A DNA stretch of 49,234 nucleotides from JBNKHG01 sp050290225 (GTDB lineage Bacteria > Pseudomonadota > Gammaproteobacteria > Pseudomonadales > Cellvibrionaceae). The stretch covers positions 1 through 49,234 of the forward strand of contig JBNKHG010000039.1 of the NCBI GenBank assembly GCA_050290225.1, given 5' to 3'. Below are positions 24,608-34,327 of the stretch, piece by piece. The translations under genes were made by a program, and so were the position numbers. The notes beneath the pieces were generated by a model that saw only the letters and a list, made by a program, of their open reading frames with translations, had not been told where the DNA came from and made no database searches. Within the stretch, counting starts at the first letter, position 1. Each line of letters begins with the position of its first letter.

Positions 24608-25891
24608 TCAATCCACAATCGCCTGGTAGGTCAACTGATGCATCCGCTCCCGGGAAGGAATATGCCCGGTGGGCACCAGTTGGGTCATCACCATGCCCAC
24701 CAACTGCTGTTTGCGGTCGATCCAAAAGTCCGTGCTGGCGGAGCCACCCCAGGAGTATTCGCCGTTGGAGCCTGTCCAGCCGGTGGCGGCGATGTCGGTG
24801 ATGACGAAGCCGCAAAAGCCGAAACCGATGCCCTTGTTGGACGGGGCGAAGATGCCCACCCTCTCCAAGGGGCGGTCGCCGAACTCGGGGCCCAGGTAGT
24901 TGGTCATCATGGCGTCCACCGTGGTGGGGCTGAGCAGCCTGACGCCGTCCAGTTCACCGCCGTTAGCCAGCATCTGGGCGAAGCGCAGGTAGTCCGCCGT
25001 TGTGCCCGCCAGGCCGGAGCTGCCGGACTCAAAAGAAGGCGGTTTGCTGTAACCGTGGGAAGGCGTCGGTACGCGGTTTTCCAAGTCTTCCGGTGGTACT
25101 TCAATCAATCCACCACCCTCTTTGGGAAAATACTGCGTCACGAGCCGGTGTATCTTTTCCGGTGGCACCCAAAAACCGGTATCCACCATGCCCAGGGGTT
25201 CAAAGATCCGCTGTTGCAGAAACTCCCCCAAGCTCAGCCCGGAGACCACTTCCACCAGCCGCCCCAACACCGCCATACACTCGCTGTATTGCCACACCGT
25301 GCCCGGCTGGGCGATCAGCGGCAGTTCGGCGATCTTTTTGACGTACTGTTCGCAGGTGGTGCCATCCAGCCGTGCCAGATTTGTGATCAGTCCGGCATCG
25401 GCGTACATCTTGCCGACAGGATGATCGGGAAACAGATAATAGGTCAAGCCAGCGGTGTGAGTGAGCAGGTGGCGTATAAGAATCGGTTCCGCCGGAACCA
25501 GGGAGCCATCGGGCTGATAGACCTCCATATTGCTAAATTCCGGCAGGTATTCGGCAATCGGATCGTTGAGACCGAAGAGGCCTTCCTCAAACAATAGCAT
25601 AGTGGCCACGCCGATCACCGGTTTGGTCTGGGAATGCAGGCGGAAGATGGCATCGGCGGGCATGGGCTTTTGGCTGGCCACGTCCATATAACCCATGGTC
25701 TCAAAATGCACCAGCTTGCCTCGACGGGCGATGGCGGTGATAAAGCCCGGCGCTCTTTGCTGTTCGACAAATTTCTGCATGGCCGGTTTGATGCGAGCCA
25801 GGCGTTCGCTGGATATGCCGACGGTTTCGGGGGCCACAGCGGGCACGCCATAATCAATATTTTCACTACAACTCATAACGTTTGTTTCCAT
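24608..25891 (-). CDS. Serine hydrolase, class C beta-lactamase / family VIII carboxylesterase type
   Basis: A 427-residue cytoplasmic enzyme of the beta-lactamase superfamily. It has the nucleophile motif S-x-x-K in LHSQTKPVIGVA, the tyrosine motif in WQYSECMAVLG, and the third-motif region near YSWGGSASTDFW. The ISSERLARIKPAMQKFVEQQ and APGFITAIARRGKLVHFETM openings match EstB-like esterases. There is no signal peptide, so esterase activity on small acyl esters is more likely than penicillin hydrolysis. It follows the DUF3604 triplet on the same strand, 70 bases after the last one, and may be the last gene of that transcription unit. Three degraded relatives (22601, 44118 and 47926) lie elsewhere in the window. 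Confidence 0.9.
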   Translation of the reverse strand: METNVMSCSENIDYGVPAVAPETVGISSERLARIKPAMQKFVEQQRAPGFITAIARRGKLVHFETMGYMDVASQKPMPADAIFRLHSQTKPVIGVATMLLFEEGLFGLNDPIAEYLPEFSNMEVYQPDGSLVPAEPILIRHLLTHTAGLTYYLFPDHPVGKMYADAGLITNLARLDGTTCEQYVKKIAELPLIAQPGTVWQYSECMAVLGRLVEVVSGLSLGEFLQQRIFEPLGMVDTGFWVPPEKIHRLVTQYFPKEGGGLIEVPPEDLENRVPTPSHGYSKPPSFESGSSGLAGTTADYLRFAQMLANGGELDGVRLLSPTTVDAMMTNYLGPEFGDRPLERVGIFAPSNKGIGFGFCGFVITDIAATGWTGSNGEYSWGGSASTDFWIDRKQQLVGMVMTQLVPTGHIPSRERMHQLTYQAIVD

Positions 25892-25961
25892 GGCTCGGTG
25901 TAACTATACGGAAAGGATTTTCAATCCAGAATACACAATCAACGGTATCAACCTGCGTCTT

Positions 25962-27869
25962 CTACGGCGAATACCAAATCGGGCTGCTATACGCCCGTTC
26001 TTGGGTAATCATGGGGACTTCTTCGGGAATATTTTTCAGGCCAAAGAACTTCGCATCATAGGCCGTCCAGCGCGGGGTGGGGATTTCCAATACCCGAACA
26101 TAGTAGAAAGCCAATTCGTTAGGATTGAAATCCGGATCGGTCCAGACCACAGCGAGTTCGGGCTCGCCTATCGAATTGACATAGGACGCATCCGCAACAT
26201 CAACTGTATTGCCAACGGGCGGCGCTTTGCCACCTTCGTCTTCCACACGGCCATCGGACAGGGCAACGTTGTAGATTTTTTCATGCAGCTCACCGTCTTC
26301 GCTCCGCCAGCCTTTAATCACCTGTACACGGTCGAGATTGGCGCCATCTGGATCCTTCGCTACGTGAATAAGAAAGCTTGGCGATTTGTCTTTAGGTGCA
26401 TTAGCCAGGTCCCCGCCCATGGGAACGCCTTTGGTATAGCCAATTTTGGCGAGATCGGGCCTCAGCGCATCATCTTTCTTATAATCCCAACCGCCAAAGA
26501 AGCGCACCGTCATACGGGGGCCGGTCGTCGCATAGGTCTCTTTGCGCTTCATGGCAGAGAATAAGGCTTCGCGCGTATTCTCCGTCGCCCAGACTGCGGC
26601 GTAGCCGGAAGCAGCGTAAGACGAATTCTTCATTGCCCTATATTTGCCCGGCTCGAACAACGACAACTTGCCCCAGAAATTACTCTCTTCGACGGCAGCC
26701 AGGGATGTGTGTACGTCAGTGCTGCCGATCAGGCCAAATTTGAATGGATTGATACCTAATTTCGCCTGTTGATTGAGCCCCAGTTTCAAAGCTGAACGAG
26801 CATATTCAGAAGCTTTGCGCTTTTCCCAGCCCTCGGTCTTGATTCCCTCATAGGTCTGACCAGCCCAGGAATTCCAGGTCTCGAAGTCAGCGAATTCATC
26901 CGTGGGCGATAAAATCGGATGGGCCTCCCCGTCCCCCTTTATTTGTGTGACTTCGTAGAGTGGTTCCCAGCGGCTTCGAGTTTCTGCGTAGGCTCGAGTT
27001 AAAGGTTGGCCTTCGAAATCCTGCAAAGCGAACATCTCACCGTCACTGACATTGCCATTATGCGGAATCGCTAATACCTCACCACCGGTTTCCTGCTGGT
27101 AGCGCTCTAAATAGGTCCAAAGGTCCTCTGGATTTCGACTATCTGTAGCCGTGAAAGGCAGCACTTTGTTTGTTTTCTCCGGACCTTCCCGATAAACCAC
27201 GACTCGGTGAAGGTTTCGGAACACTCTCGAATCTGTACCTCTCGATGACCACTCATAACCGATAAAAGCTGTGAACTTACCTGGTTCATTGTATCGCTCA
27301 GCGTTGGCACCCACCTCGGCCCATATCGAACGCCGAAATGTCTCATCACCGAGATGGTTTAGTGGATTGGGACCTGCAAACTCCTTCCAGAAAATGCCGC
27401 TACCAAGAAAAGGGTCAATGGCCTTTTCAAATGACTTATACCTGTCGATGGTCAAAATATCCCTGGTCTTGAGTGAGTATTTCAGCATAACTTGGTACAG
27501 GCGTTTACCCGCTTCTGTCTTCAGCAACTTGAGATCACCAGCTTCAAGATGCGGCATTACTCCAATATTTTCTGCATGATCAGCCACTACTAGAAAGTCC
27601 AATGGGCGCTGCAAGCGCACTTTCATGCCATTGTGTGCGGATACTTCCTTACCTCTGGCAAAGCGATAGGCATCGTCCGGCGTTAGTAGCTTGTTGCCGT
27701 AACCATTGGCATCCAAAGACATGTTGGTATGTAGATGAGTGTCGCCCCAATAGACCGTCATGGGGTAGTGTTGATCCGCATAGGGAGAATAACTGCTCTC
27801 CGCCATCGCCGTCAGCGAGAACAGAAAAATCATAACGGCATATCCGCTTTTCAATATTTTTCCTCTCAT
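25962..27869 (-). CDS. DUF3604 protein, third of three tandem paralogues
   Basis: A 635-residue exported protein with a signal peptide to about residue 23 (AVMIFLFSLTAMA). DUF3604 proteins resemble PHP-type metal-dependent hydrolases, and the likely metal ligands are visible: YWGDTHLHTN (His45, His47), VVADHAEN (Asp97, His98), LAIPHNGNVS and LIGSTDVHTS. The C-terminus carries RVLEIPTPRWTAYDAKF and ERAYSSPIWYSP. No experimental function is known to me. The ATG overlaps the stop of the second paralogue (ATGA), so translation is probably coupled. An 89-base stretch (26332-26420) is the same as in the first paralogue though the middle copy differs, indicating gene conversion. Confidence 0.9.
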   Translation of the reverse strand: MRGKILKSGYAVMIFLFSLTAMAESSYSPYADQHYPMTVYWGDTHLHTNMSLDANGYGNKLLTPDDAYRFARGKEVSAHNGMKVRLQRPLDFLVVADHAENIGVMPHLEAGDLKLLKTEAGKRLYQVMLKYSLKTRDILTIDRYKSFEKAIDPFLGSGIFWKEFAGPNPLNHLGDETFRRSIWAEVGANAERYNEPGKFTAFIGYEWSSRGTDSRVFRNLHRVVVYREGPEKTNKVLPFTATDSRNPEDLWTYLERYQQETGGEVLAIPHNGNVSDGEMFALQDFEGQPLTRAYAETRSRWEPLYEVTQIKGDGEAHPILSPTDEFADFETWNSWAGQTYEGIKTEGWEKRKASEYARSALKLGLNQQAKLGINPFKFGLIGSTDVHTSLAAVEESNFWGKLSLFEPGKYRAMKNSSYAASGYAAVWATENTREALFSAMKRKETYATTGPRMTVRFFGGWDYKKDDALRPDLAKIGYTKGVPMGGDLANAPKDKSPSFLIHVAKDPDGANLDRVQVIKGWRSEDGELHEKIYNVALSDGRVEDEGGKAPPVGNTVDVADASYVNSIGEPELAVVWTDPDFNPNELAFYYVRVLEIPTPRWTAYDAKFFGLKNIPEEVPMITQERAYSSPIWYSP

Positions 27870-29788
27870 CGGCTGCTCGCTTCCGGAGTAAACCAGATCG
27901 GCGAAGTGTAGGCCCGCTCCTGGGTGATCATCGGAATTTCCTCAGGGAGGTTTTTAAGGTTGAAAAATCTGGCGTCGTAGGCCGTCCAGCGGGGCGTGGG
28001 AATTTCCAATACGCGAACATAGTAAAAAGCCAGTTCATCTGGTTTGAAATCCGGATCTTTCCATAAGACGGTGAGTTCCGGGTCACCTATCGAATTGGTA
28101 TAGGAAGTGTCAGTAACATTCACAGTACTACCGACTGGAGGAGCTTTGCCACTTTCGTCTTCAACGCGACCATCTGACAGGGCGACGTTATAGATCTTTT
28201 CGTGCAGTTCACCATCGTCACTACGCCAGCCCTTGATCACCTGTACGCGATCCAGGTTTGCACCATCCGGATCTTTGACTGCGCGGATCAGAAAGCTGGG
28301 AGCCTTTCCTTTGGGTGCCTTGGCTAAATCACCTCCCATTGGGACCCCCTTTTGGTACCCCGACAAGGCCAAGTCCGGTTTTAACGCATCATCTGCTTGA
28401 AAGTTCCAACCACCGAAGAAACGCACCACTATTCGCGGCCCCGTGGTTGCATACACCTCCTTGCGTTTCATCGCAGCGAACAGCGCCTCACGTGTGTTTT
28501 CCGTTGCCCAGACCGCGGCATAGCCGGCGGCACTGAAATGCCAACTTTTGATACGGAATCTGCTAGGCTCACGTAGTGAAGTTTTGCCCCAAAAATTATT
28601 TTCGTCGACAGCAGTGAGAGAGGTGTGGGCATCGGTGCTACCAATAAGGCCGAATTTAAACGGGTTAACACCAAGTTTCTCTTGTTGATCTAACCCAAGC
28701 TTCAAAGCGGATCGGGCATATTCGGACACTTTACGTCTCTCCCAACCATCAGTCTTGATTCCCTCATAAGTCGGACCGGACCAGGAGTTCCAGGTTTCGT
28801 AATCGGCGAACTCATCGGTCGGCGATAGGATGGGATGGGTCTCGCCATCTCCCTTGATCTGGGTAACCTCGTAAAGTGGCTCCCAACGGCTGCGGGCGTC
28901 CGCATAGGCCCGGCTTAAAGGACGGCCCCCAAAATCCTGCAATGCGAACATCTCTCCATTGCTGAGATTGCCATTGTGCGGAATCGCCAGAACCTCGCCA
29001 CCGGTTTCCTGCTCATAGAGCATCAAATAAGACCACAGGTCCTCCGGGTCCTGGCTATCAATAGCCGAATAGGGTAGAACCTGATTTGTTTTATCGGGAC
29101 CATCCTTGTAAATAACGATACGGTGAAGATTACCCTGTCGTTGGCCGGACGATGACCACTCATAACCGATAAAGGCAGTGAATTTGTCCGGCTCATTGTG
29201 CCGCTCGGCATTGGCCGCGACTTCGGCCCACACTGAGTGCCGGAAAGTTTCGTCACCGATATATCCTCGCCCTTCTGGTTCAGCCCCCACTCCCGTCCAG
29301 AAAAAAGCACGGTTTCCCCCAGGCGAAAAGGAAGCTTTTGCCTCGTTGAGTAATTCCTCGTCATCAGTGGCTAGAATTTTTCTGGTATTGAAGGGGTGTT
29401 CCTGCATCAACTTGTACCAGCGCTTTCCCGTCTCGGTTCTCAGTAAGGCAGGATCCCCCGCTTCGAGTCGTGGCATAACGCCGAGATTTTCCGCATGATC
29501 GGCTACCACCAAAAAATCCAATGGACGGTGCAATCGCACCGGCATGCCGTTGTGCGCAGTTACCGCCTCGCCCCTGGCGAAACGATACGCATCTTCCGGC
29601 GACAGCAACTTATTGCCCATGCCGTTGGCATCCAGGGACATATTCGTGTGTAGATGCGTATCGCCCCAGTAGACATTGGCAGGATAGATTTTATCTGCAT
29701 ATGGGGAATAGCTGTCTTCCGCCGTGACCGTCAGGGAAAACATTAAAGCAAGTATGATGCTTCCGCTTTTCAGGTTTTTTCTTTTCAT
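27866..29788 (-). CDS. DUF3604 protein, second of three tandem paralogues
   Basis: A 640-residue exported protein with a signal peptide to about residue 23 (IILALMFSLTVTA). The same ligand motifs are present: VYWGDTHLHTNMSLDANGMG (His45, His47), VVADHAENLGVM, LAIPHNGNLSNG and LIGSTDAHTS. The insert region around residues 150-180 (NEAKASFSPGGNRAFFWTGV) differs from both sisters. The start is set at 29788 because this ATG overlaps the upstream stop as ATGA; a longer in-frame start would overlap by 31 bases and disrupt the signal peptide. The C-terminus extends three residues beyond its sisters (EASSR). Confidence 0.9.
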   Translation of the reverse strand: MKRKNLKSGSIILALMFSLTVTAEDSYSPYADKIYPANVYWGDTHLHTNMSLDANGMGNKLLSPEDAYRFARGEAVTAHNGMPVRLHRPLDFLVVADHAENLGVMPRLEAGDPALLRTETGKRWYKLMQEHPFNTRKILATDDEELLNEAKASFSPGGNRAFFWTGVGAEPEGRGYIGDETFRHSVWAEVAANAERHNEPDKFTAFIGYEWSSSGQRQGNLHRIVIYKDGPDKTNQVLPYSAIDSQDPEDLWSYLMLYEQETGGEVLAIPHNGNLSNGEMFALQDFGGRPLSRAYADARSRWEPLYEVTQIKGDGETHPILSPTDEFADYETWNSWSGPTYEGIKTDGWERRKVSEYARSALKLGLDQQEKLGVNPFKFGLIGSTDAHTSLTAVDENNFWGKTSLREPSRFRIKSWHFSAAGYAAVWATENTREALFAAMKRKEVYATTGPRIVVRFFGGWNFQADDALKPDLALSGYQKGVPMGGDLAKAPKGKAPSFLIRAVKDPDGANLDRVQVIKGWRSDDGELHEKIYNVALSDGRVEDESGKAPPVGSTVNVTDTSYTNSIGDPELTVLWKDPDFKPDELAFYYVRVLEIPTPRWTAYDARFFNLKNLPEEIPMITQERAYTSPIWFTPEASSR

Positions 29789-31647
29789 CGGTTGTTGCCT
29801 TCCGGTGTAAACCAAATAGGGCTCGTATACGCGCGTTCTTGGGTGATCATGTGCACTTCCTCGGGAATATCCTTCAAGGCAAAATATTTCACATCATAAG
29901 CTGTCCAGCGAGGGGTGGGGATTTCTAAAACACGAACGTAGTAAAAAGCGAGTTCATCAGGATTGAAATCAGGGTCCACCCAAACAACGGCTAACTCAGG
30001 ATCGCCAATGGTATTGGTATAGCTTGCATCGGCCACATCAACGGTATTGCCAACGGGTGGCGCTTTGCCGCTTTCGTCTTCCACACGGCCATCGGACAAG
30101 GCAACGTTATAAACTTTCTCGTGCAGTTCACCGTCTTTGCTACGCCAGCCTTTGACAACCTGCACGCGATCGAGATTGGCGCCATCTGGATCCTTCGCTA
30201 CGTGAATAAGAAAGCTTGGCGATTTGTCTTTAGGTGCATTAGCCAGGTCCCCGCCCATAGGCACGCCTTTGGTGTAACCGGTTTTGACAATATCAGGTCG
30301 CATGGCATCGCCCTTTTCATAGCCCCAACCACCGAAGAATCTCACCGTCATTCGCGGACCCGTCGTTGCATAAACTTCTTTCCGTTTCATAGCGGCAAAT
30401 AACGCTTCGCGTGTGTTCTCTGTCGCCCATACTGCCACATAACCTGCTGCTGCATACCGCCATTTAGCTGATATTTCCATTCGATGGGCTGACGGCTCGC
30501 GGTCCGTCATCTTGCCCCAAAAATTATTTTCCTCGGCCGAGGGAATCGATGTGTGAGAATCGGTACTACCGATCATGCCAAATTTAAAGGGATTGACACC
30601 CAGCCTTGCTTGTTCCTGTAAACCAAACTTTAAGGCAGACCGAGCATATTCATACTGACGGCGCCAGTCTTCTGTTCTTTTCGAATTCGGATGGAAAACC
30701 GTATTGGTAAAGGTATAGTAGTCAGCGAATTCGTCAGTTGGAGACAACAGCGGATGAGTTTCTCCATCGCCTTTGATTTGCGTAACTTCTACAAGTGGTT
30801 CCCATCGGCTACGCGCTTCGGCATATTCACTACTCAATGGATTTCCTTTGGAATCGGTCAATGCAAACATTGCGCCTGCGGTCAAGTTACCATTGTGTGG
30901 AATAGCCAACACTTCTCCACCGGTTTGCCTTTCATAGCCTGCCAGATACTTCCAGAGATCTTCTGGATCATTGCCGTCTTCAGACGAAAATGGCACTACT
31001 TTGTTGACTGTATTCATCCCGTCTTTAAAAATGACCACACGGTGAACACCTCCAGCATCTGCTTCCGGCGGCGATGGTGACCACTCGTAACCAATAAACG
31101 CAGTAAAGATTCCAGGTTTATTGTATTTTTCCGCAGCAGCTATAACACGGTCCCAAACAGGTTTTCGATAGCCTTGTATCGATCCTTTTTCAAATAAGTT
31201 GGCAGCAAATTCTGGAGGAAGCAACTGTTTGTGTTCAGATTTTTTTCGGGTCTTCAGGAGCATCTGATACAACTCTTGCCCCCTTTCAGTTTCCAGCAGT
31301 GCAGGGTCCAATGTTTCAAGTCCCGCCATTACCCCCATACTCTCCGCATGATCAGCGACGACCAGAAAATCCAACGGCCGCCCTAGCCGAACCTTCATTC
31401 CATTATGTGCTTCCATCATTTCCCCTAATGCAAGCCTATAGGCTTCGTCGGGCCCAAGATTCTTATTGCCAAGCATATTGGCGTCAAATGAAAGATTAGT
31501 GTGAAGGTGAGTATCACCCCAGTAAACGCTACTTGGGTAAGATTGATCAACATAAGGAGAATAAGATTCCTGAGCAAACCCTGGTGCTGAAGTGACAAAC
31601 ATCAATAACGTTAGGTATTTGGGAATAAATGGCAATTTACTTTTCAT
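29785..31647 (-). CDS. DUF3604 protein, first of three tandem paralogues
   Basis: A 620-residue exported protein, signal peptide to about residue 25 (LTLLMFVTSAPGFA). Motifs: VYWGDTHLHTNLSFDANMLG (His47, His49), VVADHAESMGVM, LAIPHNGNLTAG and MIGSTDSHTS. ATG at 31647 is chosen over an upstream in-frame TTG because it gives a compact signal peptide. It begins 90 bases after the second CoA-transferase stop and has no obvious promoter of its own, so it is probably cotranscribed with the CoA-transferases. This copy is more AT-rich than the other two. It shares the 89-base identical tract with the third copy. Confidence 0.9.
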   Translation of the reverse strand: MKSKLPFIPKYLTLLMFVTSAPGFAQESYSPYVDQSYPSSVYWGDTHLHTNLSFDANMLGNKNLGPDEAYRLALGEMMEAHNGMKVRLGRPLDFLVVADHAESMGVMAGLETLDPALLETERGQELYQMLLKTRKKSEHKQLLPPEFAANLFEKGSIQGYRKPVWDRVIAAAEKYNKPGIFTAFIGYEWSPSPPEADAGGVHRVVIFKDGMNTVNKVVPFSSEDGNDPEDLWKYLAGYERQTGGEVLAIPHNGNLTAGAMFALTDSKGNPLSSEYAEARSRWEPLVEVTQIKGDGETHPLLSPTDEFADYYTFTNTVFHPNSKRTEDWRRQYEYARSALKFGLQEQARLGVNPFKFGMIGSTDSHTSIPSAEENNFWGKMTDREPSAHRMEISAKWRYAAAGYVAVWATENTREALFAAMKRKEVYATTGPRMTVRFFGGWGYEKGDAMRPDIVKTGYTKGVPMGGDLANAPKDKSPSFLIHVAKDPDGANLDRVQVVKGWRSKDGELHEKVYNVALSDGRVEDESGKAPPVGNTVDVADASYTNTIGDPELAVVWVDPDFNPDELAFYYVRVLEIPTPRWTAYDVKYFALKDIPEEVHMITQERAYTSPIWFTPEGNNR

Positions 31648-31736
31648 AAAAATCTCGAAATTCTTTTTCAAAATGACTTCCGTATTTCTGACCGAACGAA
31701 CTCCCCATAAAGCGTAACCCCCTGCATCAGAAACAC

Positions 31737-34325
31737 TTACGGGATGTCATCCTTCCGACTGATATCCAAGAAATAGGAATCCTTATTGCCAATCGCCGGA
31801 ATATATTCTTGAACTACCCCGAGGCGAATCAGATCATCAATTTCAGCTTTCTGGAATCCCAGCTCCTTTAATATTTCAGCCGTATCTCCACCAAATCGTG
31901 GAGCAGGCGTTAACAGCTTATAGGTGTGGTCTTCGCCCACCGTCACATGATCCGGCGCCAAAAAATCTAACGGATAGCCACAAGGGTGATTTTCCCGGCG
32001 CAATATCTCCAATGCATCTGTCGCTCCTTCGATCGACTCGTCGTTACTCACGCAACGGACACGCGAGCTGGCATTCCCAGACGAGACAACAAGGTGACAC
32101 GCGATGTCCGCCGCACCTAATTGCGTTAACCAATACTCTGCACTTTTTTGACGAAAGGCGTTTTCTAATATGCGTTCAACGGCGGTGTCCGTCTTCGCAT
32201 GTAATTGTTCCTGAGCGACCACTTCCAGCAAGGTGTCAGTACGAGCCTGAGTTGTTCCAACGTAAATCCAACCGTCATGACAGGCATACATCCTCTGCCA
32301 CCACTTTTCGCCCAATGAAAATTGACCTTTTGCCTCACCCCAATCGCATTGCCCGTTTTCTTCAACCAGATAGGGAAGTTGGTAATGATTAACCGCTCTA
32401 ACCAGTGATGTGCGCCCCTCACCGGCGTAACCGGTCGTGCGTTGCTGATAGACACCCAGAAGAGCAGTAAAGGCTAAACTGAGCCCACCCATTGTGTCGG
32501 CGGCAGCGCTCATGTGATGCGTATGCGGGTTTTCCACAGTGCCGAATTGAACCGTCAAACCGCTGGCGCATTGCGCCACAGGATCATAGCCCAATCGGGT
32601 CTCCCAACCACCACGAGAAGGCCCACCGAACGCCGACAATTGCGTACTTACCACGTTCGGATTGATCGCCTTTAATTGCTTACCTGACACACCAAGCCGC
32701 TGAGCCACATCGTCCAGGGAATTGTGAACGACCACATCTGCCCAGGAGACTAACTTATGCAATATTTTTTGGCCTGGTTCCGTTTTCAAATCTGCAAGCA
32801 GGCTACGCTTACCCTGGTTGAGTTCCATGTAGACGTACACGAGAAAAGGATGCATTTTATAGTTCACCGCATCCAGTTTGATCACTTCCGCTCCATATTG
32901 TGCAAGAACATAGCTGGCAGTCGGACCAGCCAGCACATCTGATAAATCCAAAATTTTGACATTACGGAGGAAATCGCCTTTATTTAATCGGTGCAGTTCA
33001 TCCTGTTGCCGTTTGTCTTTTATGTCAGAGGTATTAGTGATTGCATCCGCTCTCAACAGTTCGACTGCTTGCCGCTCGTTAATAACCACTGGTTCAGAGG
33101 GATTGATTCTGGCTGACGCTCCGTAAGGCCCACTGACATCCGCCAAAGGCCCCGGAACTATAAGTTCGGAATTTTCATTCTTCATTCGGACGAGGACCCC
33201 TGATTCCAGCATGGGTTTCAATCCCAGCCACTCATTGCGGGTGCGGACAACGGTAAACGGTACGCGGGCCTTTTCCAGAATTGGCTCCCATTCATAAGCA
33301 GTTTTCGTCAAAAACGCCTTATCAATCATCTGATGTAGACGCCGTTTATTTTCGATGCTTAACTCATCGGGACTGCTAAGGTTGTTATCCAATCCGGGGA
33401 CCCAGGGGCTACAATTACTAAATCCTTCCCGCTTTACCTGCTGATCAATTCCCAATGCCTTCAGATAACGCTCCGACAGTATCGGATAGCCCGATACCCA
33501 GATAAAAATCATTCGCCCGTCAGCACAGGAGAAAAATCCTCCAAACGGGCCAAACATGCCCATATTCTGTCGCGCCGCGTTGTCGAGTTTTTCTGCTTGA
33601 ATGTCCCGACTATCCTCCGATGAGAACGCCAGTTTACTGTTTGAGTCAGTTAGCCCTTTTCCCTTTGCCGAAAAGAAGGAAGGCATCAGAACGTTAACTG
33701 CGAAGGCACTTAGACCGGCGTTAACCAGGGGTGTTTCTATAACTGTTCCTAGCCCATACTTGTCACGAGCAATCAATGCGGCAATTACAGCAATGACTCC
33801 GTGAAGAGCACCGTAAATTGAACAATGGGGTATTGCCGTATAAAGCGGCGGAAACTTCAAAGCCTGCCTAAATAAACTTATATCGGTGTACACACCAGCC
33901 GCTGCGCCTAGGATACCTTCCCAGGCCTGAATGTGACGACGCTTTTTGTCGGTTGAAGAAAATCCCGGTAGAGATAGATAAACGAGTTTGGGATTTTGTT
34001 GTTTTACGCTGGGGTAATCGAGACCCAATCGTTTCATCACGCCGGGACGAAAGTTTTCGATCACCACGTCGGCGCGTTCGATCAGCGCTAACGCCTGCTT
34101 TTTTCCTTCGTCGGTTTTTAAATCCAAAGTCAGCAATTTTTTATTACGGTTTAATAAGCGGTATTGCTGCTCTATCAACTCCGGCTTACCTGGGCGGACA
34201 ATTCGGATCACCGTGGCACCCTGGTCAGCTAACAGCATCGCCGCCATTGGCCCGGCATAATAGTGGCCAAAATCAATCACCTTGATGCCCGCCAGCGGGC
34301 CTTTGTGATCGGTTGGTTGTTGCAT
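31737..34325 (-). CDS. Two-domain CaiB/BaiF (class III) CoA-transferase, paralogue 2
   Basis: About 862 residues made of two fused class III CoA-transferase domains. N half (about 10-420): KVIDFGHYYAGPMAAMLLAD, NRNKKLLTLDLK, ADVVIENFRPGVMKRLGLDY. C half (about 450-860): KILDLSDVLAGPTASYVLAQ, LNQGKRSLLADLK, ADVVVHNSLDDVAQRLGVSG, SAFGGPSRGGWETRLGYDPV and AAADTMGGLSLAFTALLGVY. In this family an aspartate forms the acyl anhydride and CoA thioester. It is present in the C half (AADTMGG), but the equivalent N-half position is Ser (PHCSIYGALHG). The start at 34325 is 2 bases past the stop of paralogue 1. It presumably moves CoA between organic acids; substrates are unknown. Confidence 0.9.
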   Translation of the reverse strand: MQQPTDHKGPLAGIKVIDFGHYYAGPMAAMLLADQGATVIRIVRPGKPELIEQQYRLLNRNKKLLTLDLKTDEGKKQALALIERADVVIENFRPGVMKRLGLDYPSVKQQNPKLVYLSLPGFSSTDKKRRHIQAWEGILGAAAGVYTDISLFRQALKFPPLYTAIPHCSIYGALHGVIAVIAALIARDKYGLGTVIETPLVNAGLSAFAVNVLMPSFFSAKGKGLTDSNSKLAFSSEDSRDIQAEKLDNAARQNMGMFGPFGGFFSCADGRMIFIWVSGYPILSERYLKALGIDQQVKREGFSNCSPWVPGLDNNLSSPDELSIENKRRLHQMIDKAFLTKTAYEWEPILEKARVPFTVVRTRNEWLGLKPMLESGVLVRMKNENSELIVPGPLADVSGPYGASARINPSEPVVINERQAVELLRADAITNTSDIKDKRQQDELHRLNKGDFLRNVKILDLSDVLAGPTASYVLAQYGAEVIKLDAVNYKMHPFLVYVYMELNQGKRSLLADLKTEPGQKILHKLVSWADVVVHNSLDDVAQRLGVSGKQLKAINPNVVSTQLSAFGGPSRGGWETRLGYDPVAQCASGLTVQFGTVENPHTHHMSAAADTMGGLSLAFTALLGVYQQRTTGYAGEGRTSLVRAVNHYQLPYLVEENGQCDWGEAKGQFSLGEKWWQRMYACHDGWIYVGTTQARTDTLLEVVAQEQLHAKTDTAVERILENAFRQKSAEYWLTQLGAADIACHLVVSSGNASSRVRCVSNDESIEGATDALEILRRENHPCGYPLDFLAPDHVTVGEDHTYKLLTPAPRFGGDTAEILKELGFQKAEIDDLIRLGVVQEYIPAIGNKDSYFLDISRKDDIP

Positions 34326-34327
34326 CA

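Noticed and set aside
24455..25597. Plus-strand open frame of 380 codons
   Set aside because: It is the antisense shadow of the intact beta-lactamase-type gene, with no ribosome site or recognisable motif.
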